Shown here: piece after piece, positions 1 through 7,092 of the stretch
How positions within the stretch are numbered: the first letter of the stretch is position 1
Layout: each line of letters begins with the position of its first letter
Assembly (NCBI RefSeq): GCF_900142015.1
Contig: NZ_FQZN01000044.1
Span: 1-39,338, forward strand
Source: Bacteroides stercorirosoris
GTDB taxonomy: Bacteria > Bacteroidota > Bacteroidia > Bacteroidales > Bacteroidaceae
Reading direction: 5' to 3'
Length of the DNA: 39,338 nt
Position numbers and translations under genes: made by a program
The notes under the pieces: model-generated
Seen by the model: the letters and a program-made list of their open reading frames with translations, nothing else
Told to the model about the DNA's origin: nothing
The model's database searches: none

Positions 1-625
1 ATGTACAGAAACTCTTTTATGAGGCAATTGATGAACTCAGGATTACTTATCGCTGGATGGCACGGGATTTAGAGAACGATGAAATTCAGCGGTGCAGAGA
101 GCAAAATATAGAGTATGTTCCGTTTCGATATATCAATGGTGATACCCGTAAACAGCTACTGGCAAGGGCTAAACATGTACTTGTCAAGCATTATAGTAAA
201 TGGACTGAATCCCAAAGAATACGTGCGGAAATCATATTCGAACATTATCCGGAATTGAAATCAGTTTACGACTTAGCTATAGAATTGACCAATGTGTATA
301 ATAAGCACTATGACAAGGATGTGGCACGTGGAAAGCTTGCCTTGTGGTACAATAAAATAGAAAAGCTTGGATACGGATGTTTCAGAACCGTAACAAATAC
401 CATGCAGAACTATTATGAAACAATACTAAACTATTTTGTTAACAGGGAAACAAATGCATTTGCAGAATCATTCAATGCAAAAATTAAAGCGTTCAGAGCA
501 CAGTTTAGGGGAGTTGGAGATATACCATTCTTTATTTTTAGATTATGCAAATTAACAGTGTAGATTTAACATATCCACAGGGTTTTCGGGCTGACCCGGT
601 TTTCGGACTGACCCGTTTTACATCG
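1..625 (+). mobile_element. Partial insertion sequence (ISL3 family), right part only
   Basis: This is the transposase 3' portion plus a short downstream tail. After the stop at 563 there is a GC-richer segment with two similar phrases, GGGCTGACCCGGTTTTCGG and GGACTGACCCGTTTT (about 588-619), where the terminal inverted repeat would be expected. The left end is outside the window, so the inverted repeat and target duplication cannot be confirmed and the right boundary is approximate. Between 626 and 720 I see no gene, only two GTGCAAA words (633 and 643) and a short repeat (674-694). Confidence 0.5.
3..563 (+). CDS. ISL3-family (ISAon1 group) transposase, C-terminal part, 5' end outside window
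   Basis: The reading frame is open from base 3, so the gene starts left of the window; the internal ATG at 57 is not the real start. The C-terminal stretch TNAFAESFNAKIKAF followed by FRGV is the hallmark of ISL3 transposases. The Glu in AESFN is the expected last residue of the DDE catalytic triad, and the downstream IK and FR residues are conserved in the family. The protein would cut and join IS ends as a dimer. Only the final 187 codons are visible, so the first two catalytic Asp residues cannot be checked. It lies outside the prophage, on the host side of attL, and suggests that the ground next to this tRNA gene is a mobile-element hotspot. The family call is firm; the subgroup is from memory of Bacteroidales ISAon1 proteins. 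Confidence 0.85.
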   Translation, partial: VQKLFYEAIDELRITYRWMARDLENDEIQRCREQNIEYVPFRYINGDTRKQLLARAKHVLVKHYSKWTESQRIRAEIIFEHYPELKSVYDLAIELTNVYNKHYDKDVARGKLALWYNKIEKLGYGCFRTVTNTMQNYYETILNYFVNRETNAFAESFNAKIKAFRAQFRGVGDIPFFIFRLCKLTV

Positions 626-673
626 AAATTCGTGCAAAATCTGTGCAAATGCCCTTATAAACAAAAAAGACAA

Positions 674-694
674 CCAAGAGTGGAAGCCTCCTAA
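674..694 (+). repeat. 21-bp direct repeat, host-side copy beside attL
   Basis: Twenty-one bases here are identical to 39258-39278, which lies inside the prophage right end. Both copies sit on the tRNA-3' side of an att repeat: 26 bp from it here and 15 bp from it at the right end. Both are preceded by an A-rich AAAAAAGA run. In the host strand sense of the tRNA the word begins TTAGGAGGCTTCC. It could be an integrase arm-binding site left by an earlier integration at the same tRNA, or a shared processing or terminator element. The intervening DNA differs between the two copies. Confidence 0.75.
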
Positions 695-720
695 TTGCCT
701 AATTTACAAGCCTTTCGGCT

Positions 721-765
721 TAGTAGCGGGACCCGGGATTGAACCGGGGACCTCATGATTATGAA
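721..765 (-). other. attL: 45-bp copy of tRNA 3' end
   Basis: This is a perfect direct repeat of 39294-39338. Read on the minus strand it carries the anticodon loop TTCATAA, the 3' half of the anticodon stem, a T-arm with stem CCCGG/CCGGG around TTCAATC, and the acceptor strand TCCCGCT plus discriminator A. On the high-coordinate side the sequence no longer pairs as a tRNA (TTACG instead of the required anticodon-stem partner). This copy is therefore a fragment created by integration, not a functional gene. No CCA is encoded. Confidence 0.9.
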
Positions 766-855
766 ACTTACGTTTTTTAGGTTGCAATAAATTGATAATC
801 AGTTAAATATATAAAGCGTGTTAGCTTCCAACGTCAACAGTAAGTAAACAAAAGC

Positions 856-882
856 AAAAAAGCCGCTTTTGCGGCTCTTTTG
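856..882 (-). terminator. Intrinsic terminator after the tail operon
   Basis: The perfect 6-bp stem AGCCGC/GCGGCT with a four-base loop is flanked by A5 on the left and CTTTT on the right. On the minus strand the hairpin is followed by a T run, right after the stop of the fibre gene at 899. It can probably work in both directions and would insulate the late operon from host transcription entering through attL. Confidence 0.85.
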
Positions 883-898
883 TTTCACAAAGATAAGA

Positions 899-3058
899 TT
901 AAAATGTTATCTTACGTATTACATCGGATAAAATATTACCGCGTTTAATTGCGAAGTATGAATTAACGTCGCGCGTAGGATGCCAACCCATATTAGTATA
1001 TACCGTTCCTTCTATATTTATATCCTGGAAGTCGTTACCGCTTCCATATAGACGGTTAGTACAAACTAAAGCCGACTGGCGTATAGAATTAGGGTCGGTC
1101 GGGTCGGTTTGCTTATAGGAAAAGCCAACATTCGCGGCAAAATCACAAACGACCGCGCCGAATCTGGCCGCAACTTCTTTTATAGCATTATTAAGAACTA
1201 CATAACCGTCGTGCCATTGCGTACAGATTATTATAATAACGGGTTTTCCCTGGACACTCCCGTAATATTTACTGTTTGGGTTATTACGTAGTTCGTAACA
1301 GTCCTTTATATACTTTTTAAGAAGGTAATCATACCCGGCCGCGTATCTCTCGTTAATATCATCCCTTTGGGGGTAATATCCCTGTGAAGCTGCCCCCTGT
1401 GTTGGTAGTATATATTGATTGGGGTCGTTTGGGTTAGGCGCTACGTCTAACCTATTACCGTTTATATCGTATACGACCTGTTCGTATTCTTCTACGGTGT
1501 TGTGTAGCATTGTAGAAGTGGGATTAGTGTAAGCTACATTATAATTGTGTATATGATTAGTTATGAATATATCTATATTTTCTAATTCGTCCGGGGTGTA
1601 TAACGTTCCTTTCCACGCCTTATCGGCGTGTTGCATTACGTTTTCACCAGATACGGCGACGTTCCGGCCTTTATACCCCAAATTTCTACAGGCGTTTTCA
1701 AACCAGCCGTTACCTGGTACAGAAGAAGACGCGCCCGTAAGAAAACACATTCGCGGTTCACGATCATACGCGGGATTATTTACAAGTTTAGTTTTACAGG
1801 CTTCAAACGCGGTTGCTTCGCTTCCTTTCTCAAACTGTGCTACGTTCTTATTAAAAAGTACGGCGGTATTATACTGCAATACTAAACGGGCGTATACTAC
1901 GTTGTAAAATGCAGACCCGCACGTAACGGTATAATTTCCTTTTCCGTCCACCAAAGATATAGAAGGGGCGTCTATTAGTTCGTCTTTATCATTAAAAAGT
2001 AATATGCGTTCTATATTCTGGTTGCCTGAATAGGGTTGTATTCCCTGGCAAGTGTATACGCCTGGGCTTAGATACATTTTATTTCCTAATATACCGTTAT
2101 CGGATTGTATTAGCCCGGTACTACTGGAATACGTCCAGCCGTATAACAGGTCGTCGGGGTTAATAAGGTTTTTACCGATCACTTTTTGAAGAAATTGCGG
2201 CGTTTTTTCGGGGGTAATATCCGACCTTGTAACACCGCTTCCGTCCTGGGTTACTTTAAGATTTAGATACCCGTCCGGGTTATCAGCCTTTCGCAAAGTC
2301 AATAATGCCAGCCTAGCATTAGAAGGTATCTTAGGCGTGCCACTACCTAAATAGGCATTAACAGAAGGGTATAAATCACTAAAATACTGGTATCTTAATA
2401 CGGTTACACCTTCTACGACTAAATTACCCGACGGCTTAAAAATCTGTACCCATACCGTATCAAAATTAACATTACCTGTATAATAGGGGTCGCCCGTAGT
2501 TGGTATGTTCCATAAGTGATCGGGGTCGATTGTCGGTACATTTGAAAACGATCTATCGGCAAGAAAATGCCTATCAGCTTCCGATAGGGTTTGCACCTCT
2601 GTAGATAGTTCCGACCTTGTAACACCGCTTCCGTCCTGGGTTACTTTAAGATTTAGATACCCGTCCGGGTTATCAGCCTTTCGCAAAGTCAATAATGCCA
2701 GCCTAGCATTAGAAGGTATGGCGGGGGCTGTAGACGTAGAATTACTTATATACGCGTCGTTAGAAGGTTGCAACGCATTGAAAAAGCTAACACGCGTAGT
2801 GTTTGCCCCTGCGATAGTAAGAGTACCTGACGGCTTAAAAATCTGTACCCATGCAGTATCGTAATTATTATCCTCTTTGTACGAATCATAGGACCCGGTA
2901 TTAGAAAAGTTAACCAGGTGGCCGTAATCTATATTTGTAAATCCGCTAAATGATCTATCGGTTAAAAATTTAGTATTAACCGTATTATCATTATCATAGA
3001 TAATATTAGCCGCTTCCTGGCCTGTTATATCTTCCGTTATTCGTAGTAAATCCGACAT
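899..3058 (-). CDS. Distal tail fibre protein with duplicated N-terminal module and C-terminal SGNH-type hydrolase
   Basis: The protein has 719 residues. Residues about 31-150 and 161-280 are two copies of one module, period 130 residues, sharing the run ARLALLTLRKADNPDGYLNL; a third, more diverged copy is in the 648-residue protein at 13503-15449. Residues about 435-719 look like an SGNH/GDSL hydrolase as found in Bacteroides phage tails (DUF5040-like). Block I is LTGASSS (Ser444-446), a Gly lies in SGEN (471), an Asn in ITNH (501), and block V is GWHPT (His693). Such domains deacetylate or de-esterify surface glycans, which fits a receptor-processing role at the tail tip. It is the last gene of the late operon, 12 nt after the gene before it. 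The hydrolase assignment rests on motif order only, and the block I Ser is not in a canonical GDS. Confidence 0.75.
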   Translation of the reverse strand: MSDLLRITEDITGQEAANIIYDNDNTVNTKFLTDRSFSGFTNIDYGHLVNFSNTGSYDSYKEDNNYDTAWVQIFKPSGTLTIAGANTTRVSFFNALQPSNDAYISNSTSTAPAIPSNARLALLTLRKADNPDGYLNLKVTQDGSGVTRSELSTEVQTLSEADRHFLADRSFSNVPTIDPDHLWNIPTTGDPYYTGNVNFDTVWVQIFKPSGNLVVEGVTVLRYQYFSDLYPSVNAYLGSGTPKIPSNARLALLTLRKADNPDGYLNLKVTQDGSGVTRSDITPEKTPQFLQKVIGKNLINPDDLLYGWTYSSSTGLIQSDNGILGNKMYLSPGVYTCQGIQPYSGNQNIERILLFNDKDELIDAPSISLVDGKGNYTVTCGSAFYNVVYARLVLQYNTAVLFNKNVAQFEKGSEATAFEACKTKLVNNPAYDREPRMCFLTGASSSVPGNGWFENACRNLGYKGRNVAVSGENVMQHADKAWKGTLYTPDELENIDIFITNHIHNYNVAYTNPTSTMLHNTVEEYEQVVYDINGNRLDVAPNPNDPNQYILPTQGAASQGYYPQRDDINERYAAGYDYLLKKYIKDCYELRNNPNSKYYGSVQGKPVIIIICTQWHDGYVVLNNAIKEVAARFGAVVCDFAANVGFSYKQTDPTDPNSIRQSALVCTNRLYGSGNDFQDINIEGTVYTNMGWHPTRDVNSYFAIKRGNILSDVIRKITF
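2220..2329 (-). repeat. 110-bp perfect in-frame repeat, copy B
   Basis: All 110 bases are identical to 2610-2719, offset 390 bp (130 codons). It encodes the end of the second fibre module. Identity at third codon positions shows that the duplication is recent or kept alike by gene conversion, whereas the rest of the two modules has diverged. Confidence 0.95.
2610..2719 (-). repeat. 110-bp perfect in-frame repeat, copy A
   Basis: This is the partner of 2220-2329 and encodes the end of the first fibre module. Recombination between the copies would remove or add exactly 130 codons without breaking the frame. Confidence 0.95.
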
Positions 3059-3070
3059 ATCCTTTATGTT

Positions 3071-3877
3071 TTAAAAATTCCATATTCCGTTATCATACCA
3101 AAAGCCTAACATATTCCACGTTCCGTCTTCCAGTATCCAGGGCCGACCGCTTATATTTGCTATGTATATCGTGGCTGTTTGACCCGTTTCGTTTCTAAAT
3201 GTAAAATATCCCTGGCCGATACGACCGCCTGTAACGGTGATCTGGAAAGACCCCGCGCCGCCTTGTGTTGTATCCAGCGTTATATATCGGGTAGGCCCAC
3301 TTATTAACTGCCAGGGTGAAGAACTTGTAAGTACAAACCTTTCCACGGTGTCGGGCGCTTCCAGTATAATACGAGTGGGGACAACGGTAATATATCGACC
3401 TGGTGTAACTGGCACTTTCTCAAACAACGGATAAATAGAATTAGCCGATATGGTTACCAACGACCCTACAGCTTCGGCCGTCTGGTTAACGTACGTTACC
3501 GTCGCCCCCGCTTCATACCCGAATACAAAATAACGCCCCGCTTTGGTGCGAAATAGCACTATATAGCGCCTTTTCGTAGCCAGGTGAAGGGATGAAGCCA
3601 ACGACGCCGAAAGGTCGCCTATGAACGTTTCTACGGTGTGGGTGTACGTTCCGTTATTAAGTGTAGAAGAATATTTAGCGCTATCGGGGGCGGCTATATC
3701 TACGTATGAGCTATCGCCCCGCTGTAACACTTCGGAAACATAACAGCTATCATATAAGCCGTCGAAGTCGAATTTAAACCCGCCGAAGTCGTCGAAGTCT
3801 AAAAGCCTAATAGCTTCTATACCTTCCGTATTATAGCCACAATTAGGGACTAAACTATTTATTCTACATTTTCCCAT
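3071..3877 (-). CDS. Virion protein with BACON-like domain (tail or head decoration)
   Basis: The protein has 268 residues. Its start resembles that of the 190-residue protein next to it: a cysteine-containing head, then a Gly-Ile-x-Ala-Ile-x-Leu phrase (GIEAIRLL here, AGARALYL there). Residues about 179-240 read like a BACON domain: a serine run, then PW, ISGPTRYITLDTTQGGAG, alternating beta residues and a closing TATIYI. BACON domains are Ig-like and bind glycans or mucin in many Bacteroidetes and phage proteins. The last 28 residues are rich in Trp (PWILEDGTWNMLGFWYDNG). The ATG lies 4 nt after the TTGTCTTTA box. The exact virion role is not known. Confidence 0.6.
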   Translation of the reverse strand: MGKCRINSLVPNCGYNTEGIEAIRLLDFDDFGGFKFDFDGLYDSCYVSEVLQRGDSSYVDIAAPDSAKYSSTLNNGTYTHTVETFIGDLSASLASSLHLATKRRYIVLFRTKAGRYFVFGYEAGATVTYVNQTAEAVGSLVTISANSIYPLFEKVPVTPGRYITVVPTRIILEAPDTVERFVLTSSSPWQLISGPTRYITLDTTQGGAGSFQITVTGGRIGQGYFTFRNETGQTATIYIANISGRPWILEDGTWNMLGFWYDNGIWNF

Positions 3878-3881
3878 ACAC

Positions 3882-3908
3882 TAAAGACAAATTAGGGCGA
3901 TATTATCT
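3882..3908 (-). promoter_or_regulatory. Late two-box element 1 (TTGTCTTTA + upstream AGA)
   Basis: On the minus strand AGA (3908-3906) is followed after 15 nt by TTGTCTTTA (3890-3882), then GTGT and the ATG of the 268-residue gene. Spacing is identical at the sites near 7066, 10354, 17227 and 24065. It overlaps a hairpin at 3895-3922, whose loop carries the AGA box. Confidence 0.7.
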
Positions 3909-3922
3909 AAGTAATACCGCCC
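3895..3922 (-). terminator. Hairpin between two virion genes, weak terminator or attenuator
   Basis: An 11-bp stem, GGGCGGTATTA pairing with TAATATCGCCC (one G-U pair on RNA) around a six-base loop, lies between the stop at 3950 and the start at 3877. What follows is TAATTTG, a poor U-tract, so termination would be partial at best. Confidence 0.5.
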
Positions 3923-3949
3923 CTGGTTGATAATAGCAATATGGAAAAG

Positions 3950-4522
3950 TTACGGTTCGATAGTTTCCGCATAGATCGGCGTTATTACGCTTTCGTCTTT
4001 GAGTATCCGCCCTATTTCCATAGACGTACCCTGTAGTATCAGCGTCCAGCCCGTCGCGTCAGCTTCGGCCGCCCCGCTGTTATAATCGAAACCGCCTGCG
4101 GGGGCGCTAAGTCCACCCGTGCGGCCCAGAAGGATAGGACGGCCCGCGTTATCAATAACCACGGCGATAAAACGGCCTAAACTAAGGGCGTCGCCTTCGT
4201 TAAGTACGTCTATATCGTACTGGTTTAATACCGCGTTTACGGTGTGCTGTCTGTACTTACCACCGTTACCACCCGCTAACAGTGCGTCGGTAAACGATAT
4301 GGTATTATCGGCACCGTCAATTCTGTAGAACACTTCGCCAGTCGGTAAAGTGATCTTATCTACGTAGCCGTCAGCCCCAAACTGGTAGGCTATCGCATTA
4401 ACTACGGCCGCTTCGCCTTCTACGGCCCCGTAGTAATTAGCCAGATATAAAGCCCGCGCGCCCGCTATCGCGTATTCGCACGCCTTATTATCTAAACTCT
4501 TTGTTAATTTACAACCTGGCAT
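3950..4522 (-). CDS. Probable virion protein next to the capsid gene (tail tube or decoration)
   Basis: The protein has 190 residues and no motif I can name. It begins with a Cys-Lys-Leu phrase and CEYAIAGARALYLANY, similar in pattern to the start of the 268-residue protein next to it, which suggests related folds. The body alternates short beta-prone segments with Gly/Asp turns (YRIDGADNTISF, DALSLGRFIAVVIDNAGRP), as in tail-tube or head-decoration proteins. It lies directly downstream of the major capsid gene across a terminator hairpin, a position consistent with a highly expressed virion component. I cannot tell tail tube from decoration. Confidence 0.5.
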   Translation of the reverse strand: MPGCKLTKSLDNKACEYAIAGARALYLANYYGAVEGEAAVVNAIAYQFGADGYVDKITLPTGEVFYRIDGADNTISFTDALLAGGNGGKYRQHTVNAVLNQYDIDVLNEGDALSLGRFIAVVIDNAGRPILLGRTGGLSAPAGGFDYNSGAAEADATGWTLILQGTSMEIGRILKDESVITPIYAETIEP

Positions 4523-4544
4523 ATTTCATTATTTTTTAGTCGTT

Positions 4545-4575
4545 AAAGAAAAAGGGCGGCGTTTGATACCGCCCC
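4545..4575 (-). terminator. Intrinsic terminator after the capsid gene
   Basis: On the minus strand GGGCGG and CCGCCC form a 6-bp stem (4574-4569 with 4559-4554) around a nine-base loop, followed by TTTTTCTTT. It sits 12 nt past the capsid stop. The 190-residue gene downstream has no late two-box element of its own, so it probably depends on read-through; the hairpin may set its level relative to capsid. Confidence 0.75.
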
Positions 4576-4586
4576 GAATTAATCAC

Positions 4587-5879
4587 TTACTGCGTTACCG
4601 TGTCTACGTCTTCGTTACGCTGGTTAAGCGTTACGGTCGCCCCGCGGTCGCTGTCGGGTAACTTAACATCCACTTCGCCTACTTTCGGGTCGCGGTTTCC
4701 TGTATTGTCGGCCGCTACTATAGTAACAGGGGTAATGTTTACGCCGTTAACGGCTGTAGTTTCGCCTTTCGTTACGGTAAAGCCCGTAGCGGTGCCGCCG
4801 ATCTCTGGCGTTACGCCTTCCTTCGTAATGATATTAAACGCTTTGCTTTCGCCAGCGGCGCGGAATACCAACGAATTAGGAACTACGGCCAGATCGTCGT
4901 TACGTGGCCCCGCTTCCTGGGCGGTAGTAATCTTATCAGACCATATTACCGCTTCGTCTTCGAACGGTATTACGAAGCCCAGGCGTAGACGCCCTTTAAT
5001 CCATATCTTATTATCGTTTGGTTTCGGGAACTGGCCCATTTCGATTTCGTCCAGATCACTAAGAAGGTCGGTTAACAGGAAGGCGTTAGTACCGTCGATA
5101 CAGATAAGCGTATTTTTGCCGATACCTTTTACGGGTACGAACTCTACGCCCAAATAGTACATACGCGGGTTACGTTTGTCGGTGTCGTCTACCGTCCAGG
5201 CTTCAGCTAATACCTGATTATTTTTGTCGGCCAGGGCGGCGCGTAGAATACGACGGGCGCCATACGACCCGAATATATAGAGCGTCCCCGCGTCTTCGCT
5301 TTGTAATACGTCTTCCGATACCGCGCCGTACAGGCTTTCGATCGTTTGTAAGATGTTTGCTTTAGTAAGAGCTGTACCCACTAGCTTAGCCGCCTGGGTA
5401 GAATCCAAAAGCGTTTTTTCCATACCGTTAAACTGGTTCGGGTCTACGCTTTCGTCGCCGCCTACTATCATTTCTTCGATCTCGTTGCTTAGACCGATCG
5501 CGATAAGGTATAGCGTCGCTTCTTCCAGTTCGGGCGGTAGGCTTTCGTTTTTAGCACCTGGCGAAAGCTGGTAAAGCGTCCGTTTGTTTTCCAGTTCGTC
5601 TATACACTGTTCCAGGTTAATTTTATAGGTCTTGACCTTCGCCGTCTTTTCAGACAGTTTAATAATCTGGTTCGGCGTCCAGGCGCAGTCTTTACCGTCG
5701 ATCTGTAAAATTTTGTTTTCCAGGTCGATCATGCTTAACAGTTCGTCGCCTTTAATGCCTGTCAGTACGCGGATATACCCGCCCTGTACCAAACGGCCGC
5801 CAAACATCGCCCGCGTAAACCATTCGGGGTTTTCCTGGGCGGTATAGCTTAGGCCGTTAATATTATACATATTTGCCAT
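4587..5879 (-). CDS. Major capsid protein with C-terminal BACON-like domain
   Basis: The protein has 430 residues. Residues about 1-330 have the look of an HK97-fold capsid protein of Bacteroidetes phages: an N-terminal arm (ENPEWFTRAMFGGRLVQGGY), a helix-rich middle, and an A-domain-like segment ending in GRLRLGFVIPFEDEAVIWSD. Residues 334-430 form a separate all-beta unit starting PNSLVFRAAGESKAFNI and ending GATVTLNQ; this is the typical beginning and end of BACON/Ig-like domains, which would be displayed on the capsid surface. The gene follows the protease/scaffold gene by 24 nt, the usual protease-capsid order, which supports the call. Confidence 0.8.
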   Translation of the reverse strand: MANMYNINGLSYTAQENPEWFTRAMFGGRLVQGGYIRVLTGIKGDELLSMIDLENKILQIDGKDCAWTPNQIIKLSEKTAKVKTYKINLEQCIDELENKRTLYQLSPGAKNESLPPELEEATLYLIAIGLSNEIEEMIVGGDESVDPNQFNGMEKTLLDSTQAAKLVGTALTKANILQTIESLYGAVSEDVLQSEDAGTLYIFGSYGARRILRAALADKNNQVLAEAWTVDDTDKRNPRMYYLGVEFVPVKGIGKNTLICIDGTNAFLLTDLLSDLDEIEMGQFPKPNDNKIWIKGRLRLGFVIPFEDEAVIWSDKITTAQEAGPRNDDLAVVPNSLVFRAAGESKAFNIITKEGVTPEIGGTATGFTVTKGETTAVNGVNITPVTIVAADNTGNRDPKVGEVDVKLPDSDRGATVTLNQRNEDVDTVTQ

Positions 5880-5903
5880 TTTGATATACGTTTTTATCGG
5901 TTA

Positions 5904-7061
5904 TTACTTCTTTTTCTTTCTTTCGTTCCTGCTACGGATAACGGCCGCCATTTTTTCGGTATACGTCATTTCTTCGGGCTTTTTACCACCTGTACACCCA
6001 CCGTCTACACGCGCTTCTGCCTTATCGGTAGAAGGTTGTTTTTTAAGTTCGGCGATCTGCTTTTCCAGGGCGGCTATTTTGGCTTCTTTCGTTCCCGCTT
6101 TCGCTAGATACTGCTTAGCCCTGGCCTTTGCTAGTTTAGCCTTTTTCGCCAGTTCAGCGGCCGCTGCTTCGGGTTCTACACTATCGGCTTCGGGCTGGGT
6201 AACTACCAGCATACCCGTATCGTCGATCACGATAAAATTACCGTCGGCTAAGGCGTGTTCACCCGCCGCCATTTGTTCGCCGTCCAACGTAGCGAAGCCG
6301 TCAGCGTCTACCCAGACTTCGTTACCGTCCGCAAGTTCGAAAATTAAGAAGGGGTCGCCCGCGTCTACTTCGTCTTTGGCCGCTTCGTCTACCAGGTCTT
6401 CGGTCGCCGCTTCGGTTTCGCCTTCCATAACTACGGGTATACCCATTTTTTGCAGGGCTAGCCCGAAAGCCGTTAACTTCGGCTTCTTTGCGGCCATTTG
6501 GGCCGCTGTCTTTACATCCTTTTTCATTTTTACACTATTAAAATTAAATATACCTTCTAGCGAAAAGCCCTTAACGTTACCCGTTAGAACTTCCGTACGC
6601 CAGTACGCGGGGTCTTCTATTTTGTAAGAAGCCATAAGGGTACCTACGGGAAGTTCGCCCAGACCTAAAGCCGCGGCCTTATCCTGTTTAGAATTAGATA
6701 CTATCCATATTTCCGTTAGATAATTGCCTTTTAACGGCTTTTCGTGTTGGTGGGTAGTTGTACTTAGCGCTAGCCCTGTTTTCATCATTTTAAGCGCTAT
6801 TTTTTCTATATCCTGGGCTGTAAACTTTATATAGTATTCGCCTAACGCGTCGTCATATCTATATATAAGCTGATCGGGTACCAGGACTACACCCGTTAAA
6901 ATCTGCTTTTGTTTGTCTAAAGCAAGTTTTACGGGGCACTGTTTGTTGAGAGCTACAAAATTGCACTCATTAGCGGGTACGTCTACAAAGGATATGGCGA
7001 ATATCCCCGTATTATCGGTACCCATTATTTTACATTCGTATACTGGTATCTTTGGTTCCAT
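5904..7061 (-). CDS. Prohead protease (XkdF-like) fused to scaffold
   Basis: The protein has 385 residues. Residues about 50-175 match the XkdF putative serine protease pattern: LTGVVLVPDQLIYRYD, then YYIKFTAQDIEKIA, STTTHQHEKP with the candidate catalytic His, ITEIW-like and SKQDK elements, PVGTLMASYKIED and GFSLEGIF. After about residue 205 the protein becomes Ala/Glu/Asp-rich. A coiled coil about 295-345 (AELAKKAKLAKARAKQYLA) and a basic tail ending RKKKK follow, as expected for a scaffold that is cleaved off during maturation. It sits directly upstream of the major capsid gene. The ATG is 4 nt downstream of a TTGTCTTTA box. Confidence 0.8.
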   Translation of the reverse strand: MEPKIPVYECKIMGTDNTGIFAISFVDVPANECNFVALNKQCPVKLALDKQKQILTGVVLVPDQLIYRYDDALGEYYIKFTAQDIEKIALKMMKTGLALSTTTHQHEKPLKGNYLTEIWIVSNSKQDKAAALGLGELPVGTLMASYKIEDPAYWRTEVLTGNVKGFSLEGIFNFNSVKMKKDVKTAAQMAAKKPKLTAFGLALQKMGIPVVMEGETEAATEDLVDEAAKDEVDAGDPFLIFELADGNEVWVDADGFATLDGEQMAAGEHALADGNFIVIDDTGMLVVTQPEADSVEPEAAAAELAKKAKLAKARAKQYLAKAGTKEAKIAALEKQIAELKKQPSTDKAEARVDGGCTGGKKPEEMTYTEKMAAVIRSRNERKKKK

Positions 7062-7065
7062 ACCA

Positions 7066-7092
7066 TAAAGACAATTTTAAAATATTTCGTCT
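7066..7092 (-). promoter_or_regulatory. Late two-box element 2
   Basis: On the minus strand AGA (7092-7090), 15 nt, TTGTCTTTA (7074-7066), TGGT, then the ATG of the protease/scaffold gene. The upstream box overlaps the stop codon of the tape-measure gene, so the element is squeezed between two genes only 30 nt apart. Confidence 0.7.
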
